From contig JBEOJY010000032.1 of assembly GCA_040275305.1 (NCBI GenBank), forward strand, positions 1 to 49,926: a stretch of DNA of 49,926 nt, written 5' to 3'. Numbering within the stretch: the stretch's first letter is position 1; the number at the start of each line of letters is the position of its first letter. Positions 17,713 to 26,302 of the stretch are shown here, piece by piece. Under the pieces are notes generated by a model. That model saw only the letters and a list, made by a program, of their open reading frames with translations. It searched no databases and had not been told where the DNA came from. The DNA comes from JBEOJY01 sp040275305. Its GTDB lineage: Bacteria > Pseudomonadota > Alphaproteobacteria > UBA9219. Both the position numbers and the translations under genes were made by a program.

Positions 17713-18045
17713 ATCCATTTCGACAATCATCCTGTCGGGATACTTTGGAGAGTCCCCGTTAACAGGTTGGAGGGGATCATACAGGTCTTGGCGGGATTTT
17801 CAAGCCCCTATGTTGGCGTTTCTTTTTTGTGAAATTATTGGCGATAATTGCTTATATGGTTCATGGATTTATTGGCTATATTTTATCTTATTTCTCATGT
17901 TTTGCGCAGCGGGGAGGATGTTTTTCCGGCTATATCGTCGCGCGGCGCATCTATTTATGGCTTGCAATAGGACTTGTTATTTGCGGCGCAGCCCCTACAT
18001 TCCCTCTATTATAACTTTTAACGCCCGCGAGGGTATGAGCCTTGC
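17713..18045. other. intergenic stretch between tRNA-Gly and the thioredoxin-domain gene
   Basis: About 330 bases with short open frames only. One 61-codon frame from 17829 encodes a hydrophobic peptide but has no Shine-Dalgarno, so I do not call it a gene. The region is AT-richer than its neighbours and presumably holds the tRNA-Gly promoter on the minus strand. Confidence 0.4.
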
Positions 18046-19020
18046 ATGCCACTTGACCTATCCCTCTCTTCCGGCGCGACGCCGCCGGCACGCTCTCCCG
18101 CAGGTTCGGCTTCCGGGGGGGAGGTTGTGCGTGACGTTAGTCTTTCGAACTTTATGGCCGAGGTGATCGAGGCTTCGAAGCGGCAGGTCGTCGTGGTCGA
18201 TTTCTGGGCCACTTGGTGCGGGCCGTGCAAGCAGTTGGGGCCTGCGCTGGAGAAGGTCGTGCGCTCCTACAAAGGCGCCGTACGGCTGGCCAAGATTGAT
18301 ATCGACCGCAATCAGGAAATTGCCCAGCAGATGGGCGTGCAGTCGGTTCCTTCCGTGTTCGCCTTTGCGCAAGGACGTCCCGTGGATGGTTTCGCGGGCG
18401 CGTTGCCAGAATCGCAAATCAAATCATGGCTGGACAGGATCGTGAAGGCGGTTGGCGGCGCTTTGGGCGGAGAGGCGGGCGACGAGGCCGCGCAGATCGA
18501 AGCCGCGCTTAAGCAGGCGAACGAATACCTTGCGCTTGGCGATGCCGAGGCGGCGCAGGAACTTTTCGAGCATATCGTTCAGGCCGATCCGGTTCATCCC
18601 AGCGCGTGGGCTGGCGTTTTGCGCGCGCTGGCTGCGCAGGGCAAGGTCGCGCAGGCTCGAAAGCTGCTGGAGTCCGCGCCGCCTGAAGTCGCAAAAGACA
18701 AAGCCATGGCGGCGGCGCGCGCGGCCATCGAGCTTGCGGAACAGGCTGCGCAAGGCGCCGGGGCTATCGGCGAGCTGGAAACCAAGTTGGCGGAGAACAC
18801 TTCCGACCCGCAAGTTCGTTTTGACCTCGCCATGGCGCTCTACGCGGCCGGGCGGCGGGAAGAGACGGTCGATCATCTTCTTGAAATCGTGCGCAAGAAC
18901 CGCGCTTGGAACGAGGAGGCGGCACGCAAGCAGCTTGTCAAGCTGTTCGAAGCGTTTGGGCCAACCGATCCGCTCACGATTTCAACACGCAAGCGCCTTT
19001 CTTCCATTATGTTTTCCTAA
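18046..19020 (+). CDS. thioredoxin-domain TPR protein (CnoX/YbbN-like co-chaperone)
   Basis: A 324-residue protein. The thioredoxin fold covers residues about 30-140 with VVDFWATWCGPCKQLGP carrying the CGPC redox centre (C58, C61) and the cis-Pro loop SVPSVFAF. The C-terminal half is helical with TPR-like repeats (EYLALGDAEAAQELFEHIV, GVLRALAAQGKVAQARKLL). This is the CnoX/YbbN layout, proposed to protect chaperone clients from over-oxidation in the cytoplasm. A CGPC centre, rather than the SxxC seen in E. coli, suggests a redox-active version, as in other alphaproteobacteria. The stop codon overlaps the next gene's ATG (TAATG). Confidence 0.9.
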   Translation: MPLDLSLSSGATPPARSPAGSASGGEVVRDVSLSNFMAEVIEASKRQVVVVDFWATWCGPCKQLGPALEKVVRSYKGAVRLAKIDIDRNQEIAQQMGVQSVPSVFAFAQGRPVDGFAGALPESQIKSWLDRIVKAVGGALGGEAGDEAAQIEAALKQANEYLALGDAEAAQELFEHIVQADPVHPSAWAGVLRALAAQGKVAQARKLLESAPPEVAKDKAMAAARAAIELAEQAAQGAGAIGELETKLAENTSDPQVRFDLAMALYAAGRREETVDHLLEIVRKNRAWNEEAARKQLVKLFEAFGPTDPLTISTRKRLSSIMFS

Positions 19021-19718
19021 TGAATACATTATTATCAGCCAGCGCGGTCGCGCCGTCCGCTTTGCCGGATACGTTATTGCTCTTGCCTTTGTCCGGAGTC
19101 ATTTTGCTGCCCGAAGCTCGTCTGCCTCTGGCCGTTACCGAGGACAGGCATAAAGATCTGATTGACGAGGTTCTGGGGCAACCGGGTCGGCTTGTAGGAC
19201 TTGTGCAGCCCATGATTGGGGATAACGATCAGGTTCGGGAACAAGCTCCGCCGCCGCTTTATAAGGTCGGCTGCGCCGGGAAGGTCGTTTCGTTCAACGA
19301 AGAAGATGACGGTCGCTATGTCTTCTCGCTTGTGGGCATTTGCCGATTCCTGATTGGCGAGGAATTGCCGCCGCAGGGGCCGTGCCGCATCGCGCGCCCT
19401 ATATGGAAAAACTACCTATCCGATCTTGGGCAACTCCCCAGCGGCGCGATTATGGAACCCGACGAGCGCGATCATTTACTTGACGTGCTGCGCGACTATT
19501 TCAAGCGGCATGGGGGTATGGAAGCCGACTGGAACACCATTCAAGAGGCTTCGGACGATTCCCTGATCACGTCGCTCGCCATGATTTGTCCGCTGGCCAC
19601 CAGCGAAAAGCAAGCCCTTCTGGAGGCTCCCGATATGGTGGAACGCGCGAAGCTTCTGACGGCTTTGCTGACCATGGCTTCGCACCCCGCAACGCAAGAT
19701 GCCGAGCTGAGGCATTAG
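19020..19718 (+). CDS. Lon-substrate-binding-domain protein (LON/PUA-like)
   Basis: A 232-residue protein made of a Lon N-terminal-type domain without ATPase or protease parts. LLLLPLSGVILLPEARLPLAVTE (here split over residues 18-40) is the typical opening, and GCAGKVVSFNEEDDGRY and FSLVGICRFLI match the beta-rich LON domain. Its role is not known; it is often encoded near thioredoxin-TPR proteins in alphaproteobacteria. The ATG overlaps the stop of the thioredoxin gene by one base, so the two are translationally coupled. A longer in-frame extension exists but overlaps the upstream coding region. Confidence 0.88.
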   Translation: MNTLLSASAVAPSALPDTLLLLPLSGVILLPEARLPLAVTEDRHKDLIDEVLGQPGRLVGLVQPMIGDNDQVREQAPPPLYKVGCAGKVVSFNEEDDGRYVFSLVGICRFLIGEELPPQGPCRIARPIWKNYLSDLGQLPSGAIMEPDERDHLLDVLRDYFKRHGGMEADWNTIQEASDDSLITSLAMICPLATSEKQALLEAPDMVERAKLLTALLTMASHPATQDAELRH

Positions 19719-19793
19719 CGGTCTGATAGGAAATATACTTCATCGTCGAAGCGCTTTTGTGTATTTATGAAGACAAACGTTGCAGAAAGGACC

Positions 19794-19898
19794 GTCATCG
19801 CGAGCGCAGCGACGCGATCCAGAGACGGAAGCGACGTTCTACGGGACTCTGGATTGCCGCGTCGTTTCCGCCTTCGGCGGGTAACTCCTCGCAATGAC
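19794..19898. repeat. palindromic intergenic repeat, copy 4
   Basis: GTCATCGCGAGCGCAGCGACGC, split by the usual central hairpin with GGGACTCTGGATTGCC, and ends ACTCCTCGCAATGAC. It includes a small hairpin CCGCCTTCGGCGG. The upstream flank (GAAGCGCTT... GAAGACAAACGTTGC) resembles the flanks of copies at 23490 and 35614. Confidence 0.85.
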
Positions 19899-19992
19899 TC
19901 TGACTTTTATGTTTTTCTTGCTTTGTCTGTCATCATACTGCGGCTTAGGTTACGAAATTATTTGGTTTGACACAGATCCGAGGTTCTCAGAA

Positions 19993-20664
19993 ATGTTTGC
20001 GCCCCATCATCGGCTACTTCCCCTCATCACAGCGCTGTTCACGGCGACTTTGATCGTTTCCAACATTCTGGCGAGCAAGGTGTTCGAGGTGGGGCCATTG
20101 ACGCTTTCCTGCGGCGTTCTGATGTTCCCGATGACGTACCTGTTCAACGATATGCTGACGGAGGTATATGGGTACAAGATTTCGCGTCGCGTGATCTGGT
20201 CCGGGCTTGCGGCGCAAATTATGGTGGTGGCGCTTATCCAGCTCGCGCTTGTCATTCCCGGCGCTTCGGTTTGGAACGATCAGGCGGCATTCGAAAAAGC
20301 GTTCGGCAATATGCCGCGCGTGGTTCTTGCTTCCATTCTCGCTTATTTCGCAGGCGAATTTTGCAATTCCTACATCCTCGCCAAGGCCAAGGTGAGGACG
20401 GGCGGCAAGCGCATGGCGGCGCGTTTCATCGCGTCCACAGCGCTCGGCGAGATGGTCGATTCGTTGATTTTCTTTCCGGTCGCTTTCGTGGGCTTTTTCC
20501 CGCTTGAGGTCTGGGGCGCGATGATGGTGTCCGAGTGGTTGATCAAGACGTTGTGGGAAGTCTTCGCCCTACCCGTTAGCCTGCCGCTGGTGCGGTGGCT
20601 CAAGCGTTTCGAGAGCGAAGACTATTATGATCGCAAGACCGATTTCAATCCGTTCAGGTTTTAG
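19993..20664 (+). CDS. queuosine precursor transporter (YhhQ/QueT family, DUF165)
   Basis: A 223-residue multi-pass inner-membrane protein that by family takes up preQ0/preQ1 or queuine. Hydrophobic segments include LLPLITALFTATLIVSNIL, GVLMFPMTYLFNDM and IMVVALIQLALVIPG; the LFNDMLTEVYGYKISRR block is the family signature. The frame runs back to 19894, but that part lies in the repeat, so the ATG at 19993, preceded by a weak GAGG, is chosen. queC at 7437 indicates the cell also makes Q precursors, so this may serve salvage. Confidence 0.85.
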   Translation: MFAPHHRLLPLITALFTATLIVSNILASKVFEVGPLTLSCGVLMFPMTYLFNDMLTEVYGYKISRRVIWSGLAAQIMVVALIQLALVIPGASVWNDQAAFEKAFGNMPRVVLASILAYFAGEFCNSYILAKAKVRTGGKRMAARFIASTALGEMVDSLIFFPVAFVGFFPLEVWGAMMVSEWLIKTLWEVFALPVSLPLVRWLKRFESEDYYDRKTDFNPFRF

Positions 20665-20670
20665 CTCTTG

Positions 20671-21135
20671 TTAAGCTATCGCGAACAGGCCTTCGACCTC
20701 GACGGCGGCGTTGACGGGGAGTTCGTTGACGCCGACCGAGCTGCGGGCGTGGCGGCCTTTGTCGCTAAAGATTTGTTCTATCACTTCCGACGCGCCGTTC
20801 ATCACCTTGGGCTGGTCATGGAAACCGGAGGCTGAGGCGACGAAGCCTCCGAGCCTGACGCAGCGCGTGACGCGCTCCAAATCGCCGTTGCACGCCGCCT
20901 GAAGCTGCGCCAAAAGATTTAGGGCGCAGATTTTCGCGGCACGTTGGCCGGTCGCGATGTCGATTTCCGCGCCGAGATGCCCCGTCACGGCGACTTTGCC
21001 TTGCTCCATCGGCAGCTGGCCGGAGATATAGACGAGGTTGTTTTGCACCACAAACGGCACATAGGCGGCGATTGCGGGCGCGGGTTGCGGCAGCACGTAA
21101 CCCAAGGCTTCAAGACGTGCGGTTATTTTTCCCAT
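20671..21135 (-). CDS. RidA-family protein (YjgF/YER057c/UK114)
   Basis: A 154-residue Rid-family protein. The family hydrolyses reactive enamine/imine intermediates from PLP enzymes, though many subgroups have other roles. VYISGQLPMEQGKVAVTGHLG and VTRCVRLGGFVASASGF with the terminal SSVGVNELPVNAAVEVEGLFA, which carries the conserved Val-Glu region, are visible. The longer length and a Gly in place of the usual Arg at part of the pocket suggest a RidA paralogue rather than RidA itself. The Shine-Dalgarno AAGGA lies 7 bases before the ATG. It converges with the transporter gene 6 bases away. Confidence 0.88.
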   Translation of the reverse strand: MGKITARLEALGYVLPQPAPAIAAYVPFVVQNNLVYISGQLPMEQGKVAVTGHLGAEIDIATGQRAAKICALNLLAQLQAACNGDLERVTRCVRLGGFVASASGFHDQPKVMNGASEVIEQIFSDKGRHARSSVGVNELPVNAAVEVEGLFAIA

Positions 21136-21289
21136 GATGCGGTCCTTTTAGATTACGCAGATTATCCAGACACAAAAGACAGGGGGCGTTCCGAATCTCA
21201 ACCGGGCAGTTTCTTTCCACATGGTTTAGCGCAACAGCCCTGCACCCCGCCCCGTCGCCCCCGATGTTTGGACAAGTTTGAACTTCAAA

Positions 21290-22555
21290 TCAAGCCTGAT
21301 CTAACCCGAATTCCCTGTCGAAGGAATATTCGATATTTTTATAGCTCTGATTTAGACAGAGCACCTCTTTCCTTATAAGCTCAATTGGAGCGTTATCGAG
21401 GATAATGTTCTTAATAAGCGCGGCGATGCGTTCCATTTCCGGTTCTTTCATGCCTCTGCGCGTTACCTCTTGAACGCCGAAACGCACGACTCTCTGACCG
21501 TAAGCATAGCGAGCATTCGCGCTCATTCCGGAGGCAAACAGGCGGCGGCATTTGTCATCCATGTCCTCACCGCGCATGACAACCTGATGCGATGTTGTAT
21601 ATTCTCCGTTGCGTGAAACAAGATCAAATCCATACGCGGCAAGATTGGCCGCCAGAGCTTGCGCGTTGCGCACAATTTGTCGCGCATAAGGCTTGGCGTA
21701 TTCGCGCATTTCTAAGGCGGTGATGTAGGCCGCAATTGAATGATGCGCGTGTTGGTTGGAAACCAGACCAGCCGTTATTACTTCTGAAAGCCTCGTCCCT
21801 TCCTCTTTGTCTCTATAATGAATCATGCCTTTTTGTGGGCCAGGGAAAGTTTTATGCATGTTGCCCTGAAGAATATTGCAGCCCTCTCGCAACGGATCTT
21901 GAAACAGTCCTCCGGCAATTAGGCCGAGCGTATGCGAGGCGTCATAAATTAGCATGGGTTCTTCACCGACAAGACTTCGGACGGCTTGCACAGGAAGGTT
22001 AAACAGCGGCGTGCCGTATTCGAAGAATACAGCTTGCGGTGGGCACAACTTCACAGCTTTTGCAAAGGCGTCCATATCAATAGTCAGTTCCGTGTTCGAC
22101 CACGGGATATACATGGATTTTCGTCCCATGAGCGTCAGCACATGACGGGAGGCAAAATGCCCCCCGTTCACCGGGTCAATGGAATAAACAACGTCACCCG
22201 GTTTGGTCGCCGCCAGCAGGGTGCACAACATTGCATGCAGGCCAGAGGTGGGGCGGAAATCGCTGGTGGCCGCATGAAACATGTGTTGCGTCGCGTCACG
22301 GGCTTCGCGCTCAAGCGCATAGACACCGGGAAGCCCCATCAACATAAAGGACCCGTGAATCAATACTTCTGTCGCATCGTGTTCTTCGAGCGTGCCCTCG
22401 TGTTGACGAAATGACAGGTTGCTCGACAATGCAGATTGGGCGAGCTTTGATAGACGATTTTCATAAGCTGTCAGGTGTAATGTATCGTCCGATCTCTTTT
22501 CTTCTTGCCGGATTCCGGCCAATAGCCTTTTAAGTTGCAATGCGCCAACACTCAT
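21290..22555 (-). CDS. serine hydroxymethyltransferase-like PLP enzyme
   Basis: A 421-residue fold-type I PLP enzyme resembling SHMT but clearly not the housekeeping GlyA. Aligning key blocks: LTAYENRLS for the LIASEN motif, RPTSGLHA for the substrate/PLP loop, LIYDASHTLGLIAGG for DxxHxxGL (D205 binds the pyridine N), and GNMHKTFPGPQKGM for the Lys motif (K235 is the Schiff-base Lys). SHMT-like enzymes include alpha-methylserine aldolases and threonine transaldolases, so the substrate is open. The Shine-Dalgarno GGAG lies 8 bases upstream. It lies 12 bases after an SDR gene on the same strand, so the two likely act on the same compound. Confidence 0.85.
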   Translation of the reverse strand: MSVGALQLKRLLAGIRQEEKRSDDTLHLTAYENRLSKLAQSALSSNLSFRQHEGTLEEHDATEVLIHGSFMLMGLPGVYALEREARDATQHMFHAATSDFRPTSGLHAMLCTLLAATKPGDVVYSIDPVNGGHFASRHVLTLMGRKSMYIPWSNTELTIDMDAFAKAVKLCPPQAVFFEYGTPLFNLPVQAVRSLVGEEPMLIYDASHTLGLIAGGLFQDPLREGCNILQGNMHKTFPGPQKGMIHYRDKEEGTRLSEVITAGLVSNQHAHHSIAAYITALEMREYAKPYARQIVRNAQALAANLAAYGFDLVSRNGEYTTSHQVVMRGEDMDDKCRRLFASGMSANARYAYGQRVVRFGVQEVTRRGMKEPEMERIAALIKNIILDNAPIELIRKEVLCLNQSYKNIEYSFDREFGLDQA

Positions 22556-22567
22556 ATTCTTTCTCCA

Positions 22568-23338
22568 TTATCTTGCACATGTTAAAGCCCTTCCTCCGTC
22601 AAGGCTGAGCGTTACGCCTGTTGTCCACGCCGACCTTTTAGAAGACAGAAAATAAATTGCTTCCGCGACTTCTGACGCTTCTCCCGCTCGACCAAGGGGG
22701 TGTGTCAACTTACAGTGTTCGAGAAACGCCGTGTAAGCATCCTCGCTCATGCCGCCGGTCCGATGAAGTTCCGTGACAACGACTCCTGGATTGACGGCAT
22801 TGACGCGAATACCAAGTGGAGCCCACTCCAACGCGGCGCATCGTGTAAGTTGATCGATGCCCGCCTTGGCTACGCTGTAACTTAGTATGCCTGGAAACGA
22901 CCTCAAACCAGTGACGCTGGAAATATTTACAACATTGCCCTTTGATTTTTCCAAATGAGGCAGGCAGAGTCTCATCATGTCGAACACGCTGGTTAGATTT
23001 ATTTCGAGCATTTCGTTCCATGATTCTAGACTGGTATCCGCAAGTTTTCCTGACCGGATAATGCCAGCGCTATTCACAAGCACATCCACTTGCCCCAGCG
23101 ATTTAACGGCCTCGGCGATCGCCAGCTCACGCCCTTCCTTGCTGGAGAGGTCCGCAACAATTGGGAAAGCACGGCCCGTGTGGGCTTTGCTCCACTCAAC
23201 GATGTTCACTAGGTTTTTTTGACGTCTCGCAACAAGCGCCACGTGGTGACCGTTTTTTAAGAACAGTTCCGCAGCAGCCCTGCCGATTCCGCTAGAGGCT
23301 CCTGTCACGATTACCTTGAGTTTTTCGTCTTCAGCCAT
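22568..23338 (-). CDS. short-chain dehydrogenase/reductase
   Basis: A 256-residue classical SDR that oxidises or reduces an alcohol/ketone with NAD(P). The cofactor loop is VTGASSGIG (residues about 10-18), NSAG lies near 86, and the catalytic tetrad appears as NISSVTG (Ser) and YSVAKAGID (Tyr and Lys). The C-terminal VTLSLDGG is typical. The open frame extends 15 codons upstream, but GGAGTTCT lies 8 bases before the ATG at 23338. It is the promoter-proximal gene of a two-gene operon with the SHMT-like enzyme. The substrate is unknown. Confidence 0.93.
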   Translation of the reverse strand: MAEDEKLKVIVTGASSGIGRAAAELFLKNGHHVALVARRQKNLVNIVEWSKAHTGRAFPIVADLSSKEGRELAIAEAVKSLGQVDVLVNSAGIIRSGKLADTSLESWNEMLEINLTSVFDMMRLCLPHLEKSKGNVVNISSVTGLRSFPGILSYSVAKAGIDQLTRCAALEWAPLGIRVNAVNPGVVVTELHRTGGMSEDAYTAFLEHCKLTHPLGRAGEASEVAEAIYFLSSKRSAWTTGVTLSLDGGRALTCAR

Positions 23339-23453
23339 GTCCAGAACTCCAAAGTCTATGGGGATAAATCCATGAACTGTCAAAGGCTAGCAGTCAAGGA
23401 CTATGTTTTTTGTAATTGCTTTCGTGGGCGCGCCCGGCGATGCCTTGGTATAG

Positions 23454-23736
23454 CCCGTATGATTGGAACCCCGAAAAGCAACAAGGGCGGTCATCGCGAC
23501 GAGCCGCAGGCGACGACGCGATCCAGAGTCGGTGGGGGTGTCCTGTGGGATTCTGGATTGCTTCCGCCGGTTGCTACGCAACTATGGCGGACAGGTCGCC
23601 CCCAAGAGGGGGCTCGCAATGACGGTCCTTGCGGGTGGCTCCTCGCGATGACGGCCCATCCGCAAGGATTGTCTTTCATAAGCCACAAGAAGCGCTTGAA
23701 GGGCCAGTCATTTTTCGGCTTTCCAATCATGCGGAG
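23454..23736. mobile_element. MITE-like unit containing repeat copy 5
   Basis: The left end reads CCGTATGATTGGAACCCCGA and the right end, reverse-complemented, reads CTCCGCATGATTGGAAAGCC, so the unit has imperfect terminal inverted repeats. Both flanks recur at 35532-35772 in the opposite order, which shows this is one element present twice in opposite orientation. No coding region is inside. Confidence 0.65.
23490..23652. repeat. palindromic intergenic repeat, copy 5
   Basis: Core begins GTCATCGCGACGAGCCG and ends CTCGCAATGAC at 23623, with an extra outer arm GGCTCCTCGCGATGACGG. It sits inside a longer unit (see 23454-23736) with related ends. Confidence 0.85.
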
Positions 23737-23749
23737 CATACATAAATTG

Positions 23750-23935
23750 TTATAAGGGCGGCAAGTTTCCTCTGCGCCCCGTAATGATCTGGTAGACCAA
23801 AGTCGCTATGAAAAGAATAATGAATATCGCAGCTAGAATCCTAGCTATTCCCGCAAAATCAGCTGCTAGGCCGCCAAACCCGAAAAAGGAGGCCCCAACA
23901 GCAAGAAGAAAAAAGACAATCATGTATCTAAGCAT
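23750..23935 (-). CDS. DUF1328 small membrane protein (YtjA-like)
   Basis: A 61-residue protein with two hydrophobic segments (MIVFFLLAVGASFFGFGG and ARILAAIFIILFIATLVY) separated by a short polar turn, and a basic tail. This is the DUF1328 pattern, an inner-membrane protein of unknown role often linked to stress. AAGGGG lies upstream of the ATG. It starts an AT-rich group of small stress-type genes. Confidence 0.85.
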   Translation of the reverse strand: MLRYMIVFFLLAVGASFFGFGGLAADFAGIARILAAIFIILFIATLVYQIITGRRGNLPPL

Positions 23936-23965
23936 ATTGTTCCCCTTGGATTTGAATTCACTGTA

Positions 23966-24208
23966 TTAACGCCAGATTGGCTCGCCCAAATCTATGTCGC
24001 TTTGCTTGGTCAAACCACCAGCCGCCGCTCCTACGGCACCGCCGACAATTGCACCTGTTGCAGGGCTTCCCATAAGTACGCCACTTACTGCGCCGACACC
24101 GGCACCGATACCTGCTCCGCTCAGCGCGCGATCACTTGTCTTGCTGCCACAGGCCACTAATAAGAGAATTACAGCGATGGACAACGTAATATTTTGGAAT
24201 TTGTTCAT
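23966..24208 (-). CDS. glycine-zipper lipoprotein
   Basis: An 80-residue lipoprotein. The signal peptide ends LLLVACGS with the lipobox Cys at residue 20. The mature part is a glycine zipper (GAGIGAGVGAVSGVLMGSPA and on) that can pack as membrane helices. The Shine-Dalgarno AAGGAGG is very strong. Glycine-zipper lipoproteins are outer-membrane or periplasmic, and the exact role is unknown. It lies 30 bases upstream of DUF1328 on the same strand. Confidence 0.85.
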   Translation of the reverse strand: MNKFQNITLSIAVILLLVACGSKTSDRALSGAGIGAGVGAVSGVLMGSPATGAIVGGAVGAAAGGLTKQSDIDLGEPIWR

Positions 24209-24383
24209 TGAAGCCTCCTTGATGTTAATCTTTTGTACGGGGTTATTTTACGGAAAGACCCGATCCTAGCTGCTAAAAACAATCCGGCTAAACATCTCCC
24301 TAGCGCTGATTAATCTATGCTTCGCCACATAATGAAGCGATGTTGAAAATCGCGCAGGCCATTTTCTTTGCATAAGGATTTTG

Positions 24384-24395
24384 AAAATCGATTTT
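24384..24395. promoter_or_regulatory. perfect 12-base palindrome in a divergent promoter region
   Basis: AAAATCGATTTT lies between the divergent lipoprotein gene (start 24208) and the CBS gene (start 24518). The approximately 310-base gap is AT-rich and otherwise unrecognised. A dimeric repressor site is possible but unproven. Confidence 0.3.
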
Positions 24396-24517
24396 TGATC
24401 GATGCCTTACAGCATCCTTACATGGCGGCTGCCATTTCGTATCGCTTCCTAATGCGCCATTGAACAAACTAATAGAAGGAAAGAACTGCGCGCTAAGTTA
24501 CGTCAATAGAGGATGAA

Positions 24518-24958
24518 ATGGAAAAAAGCATCACATATGTTCCAAAAACAATCAAAGACATTATGAGTAGAAATGTTGAAACAGTTCTTCCGAACGCACT
24601 ATTAACAATAGTGGCTCAGAAGATGCAAAAACGCGATTGCGGGTGCGTTCTTGTGACAAGCAATGATCGGATTGTTGGAATAATTACGGACCGAGACCTT
24701 GTGTTGAGATGCATAGCAAAATCACATGACCCTGCGGGCACAACGGCTGCACAGGTGATGAGCTCTGAGATTCTGTATTGCCGTGACACCGATGGGGCTG
24801 ATGCTGTTACCAAAAATATGGGCGAAAACAAGGTTCGAAGATTAGCGGTTCTTGATTCAAGCAAAAGGTTGGTCGGAATCGTTACCCTTGGCGATTTGGC
24901 ATCACACACTAACCATAAGCTTTGCGGAGAAGTGCTTGGCGAAATATGTCGCGCCTAG
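24518..24958 (+). CDS. two-CBS-domain protein
   Basis: A 146-residue protein made almost only of two CBS motifs (residues about 12-65 and 78-135): MSRNVETVLPNALLTIVAQKM with GIITDRDLVLR, and MSSEILYCRDTDGADAV with GIVTLGDLASH. Such pairs bind adenosyl ligands and often regulate other proteins; no effector domain is fused. AGAGG lies 5 bases before the ATG. It precedes the CsbD-like gene by 80 bases. The role is unknown beyond ligand binding. Confidence 0.92.
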   Translation: MEKSITYVPKTIKDIMSRNVETVLPNALLTIVAQKMQKRDCGCVLVTSNDRIVGIITDRDLVLRCIAKSHDPAGTTAAQVMSSEILYCRDTDGADAVTKNMGENKVRRLAVLDSSKRLVGIVTLGDLASHTNHKLCGEVLGEICRA

Positions 24959-25038
24959 TTGTTTAACTTATAAGGGTCGCGACGCACGCAACGTCTGCAT
25001 TCGCAGCGTATGTCTAAACTTTAACAAAGGAGATTGTT

Positions 25039-25275
25039 ATGAATAAAGACCAAATCGACGGCAAGTTTGAACAGCTCAAAGGCGAGATTAAGAAAATCTG
25101 GGGCAAACTGACTGATGACGAAATCATGCTTTATAACGGCAAGCAAGACCTCTTCTTCGGTAAAATGAAGGAAAAATATGGGCTAGCTAAAGAAGCAGTT
25201 GAACTTCGCATCAAGGAGTTTGAAAAAGACTGCCCCTCATGTTCGGACGCGGGCAAGCCGACCAAAATAGCCTAA
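25039..25275 (+). CDS. CsbD-like stress-response protein
   Basis: A 78-residue cytoplasmic helical protein with the CsbD opening MNKDQIDGKFEQLKGEIKKI and WGKLTDDEIM. A Shine-Dalgarno AAGGAG lies 7 bases upstream. A later repeat of the motif is replaced by a charged helix ending in CPSC, which is unusual for the family. CsbD proteins are induced by general stress, with unknown function. Adjacent genes (CBS, YfdX) fit a stress group. Confidence 0.9.
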   Translation: MNKDQIDGKFEQLKGEIKKIWGKLTDDEIMLYNGKQDLFFGKMKEKYGLAKEAVELRIKEFEKDCPSCSDAGKPTKIA

Positions 25276-25380
25276 CGCTTTACGCGCATAAAACGAAGGG
25301 CCGTTGGGACGCAAATTGACCTGACGGTTCTTGGTTTATGGCGATGACACCCGATCAACGCATATCAAAGGAAATCAACC

Positions 25381-26271
25381 ATGAAAAAACGCGCGCTTCT
25401 TATCACAACGCTACTTGGCACAGGCTTTTTGCTGGCGCAAGCGCCTTATGCAATTGCTGCAAACACTATTACAACAAATACAGTTGTCAGAGCCAATGAG
25501 CCCATCAGCAGCGAGGCTGTATCCGATTCCCGCGTTGCCGCACAGAACTTTGTGGCCCATGTCAACTATGCTCGCGTTGCGCTGGCAATGAAAAATGCGG
25601 AATTAGCGCAGCAGCACATCAGCCAGGCACGCAACATGGTTGTCCTGATTACCAACGCAACGACGGAACGCCTGCGCGTCCATAATGTTACAGCTGGCCG
25701 CGTCAATTATACTTTTGACACAGTTCATAGGAATAATTATTTCCCGTTAGAGGCCGGCCCCATGAAGATTAAGGAAGTGAGCGATGGACCAATATGGGCA
25801 AAAAATAGTCTGGCCGTAAGCGACGCAGAGATTGTTATGCTAACGCTGGACCTTAGCAACGACAAAGCCGAAACATATCTTACGGAAGCCGAGGCTTATG
25901 TTAAAGAAGGCAAATTGGTGGAGGCTCAAACGAAACTTGGGGAGCTCACCGATGCCGTCGTAAGCGTGGAAAATAAGGTGTCAGTTCCAATCGACAAAGC
26001 TCATGACAATATCAGCATCGCTCAAAACTTTCTAAGGGGTCAAAACTATGATGGCGCGCGTTATGCTTTAGGCCATGCTGACGACGCTCTCGACGAAATG
26101 CAAAAGGACGATGCTTATAAGACCCATCAAAAGGGCATTGCTGGAATGCGTAAAGAAGTAAAAGACATGAAGGACATAATTACAAAGAAAGACCCGACGT
26201 TGCTGCAAAAATCCAGCAAAACTTTAGACAAATGGATGGTTGATCTTAAGGCGTGGACGCGCAAGCAATAA
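25381..26271 (+). CDS. YfdX-family periplasmic protein
   Basis: A 296-residue secreted protein: signal peptide MKKRALLITTLLGTGFLLAQ then APYAIAANT. The body is mostly helical with two repeats of the YfdX type (ARVALAMKNAELAQQHISQA and the later LRGQNYDGARYALGHADDAL). YfdX is linked to acid and stress survival and may have a chaperone-like role. AAGGAA lies 8 bases before the ATG. It ends next to a bidirectional terminator shared with the KdpE-like regulator. Confidence 0.88.
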   Translation: MKKRALLITTLLGTGFLLAQAPYAIAANTITTNTVVRANEPISSEAVSDSRVAAQNFVAHVNYARVALAMKNAELAQQHISQARNMVVLITNATTERLRVHNVTAGRVNYTFDTVHRNNYFPLEAGPMKIKEVSDGPIWAKNSLAVSDAEIVMLTLDLSNDKAETYLTEAEAYVKEGKLVEAQTKLGELTDAVVSVENKVSVPIDKAHDNISIAQNFLRGQNYDGARYALGHADDALDEMQKDDAYKTHQKGIAGMRKEVKDMKDIITKKDPTLLQKSSKTLDKWMVDLKAWTRKQ

Positions 26272-26302
26272 CATTTTAAAGTTACTTTCACTTCGCGCTT
26301 TT

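Noticed and set aside
17829..18014. 61-codon hydrophobic plus-strand frame
   Set aside because: There is no Shine-Dalgarno and no family likeness; the region is AT-rich, so hydrophobic frames arise by chance.
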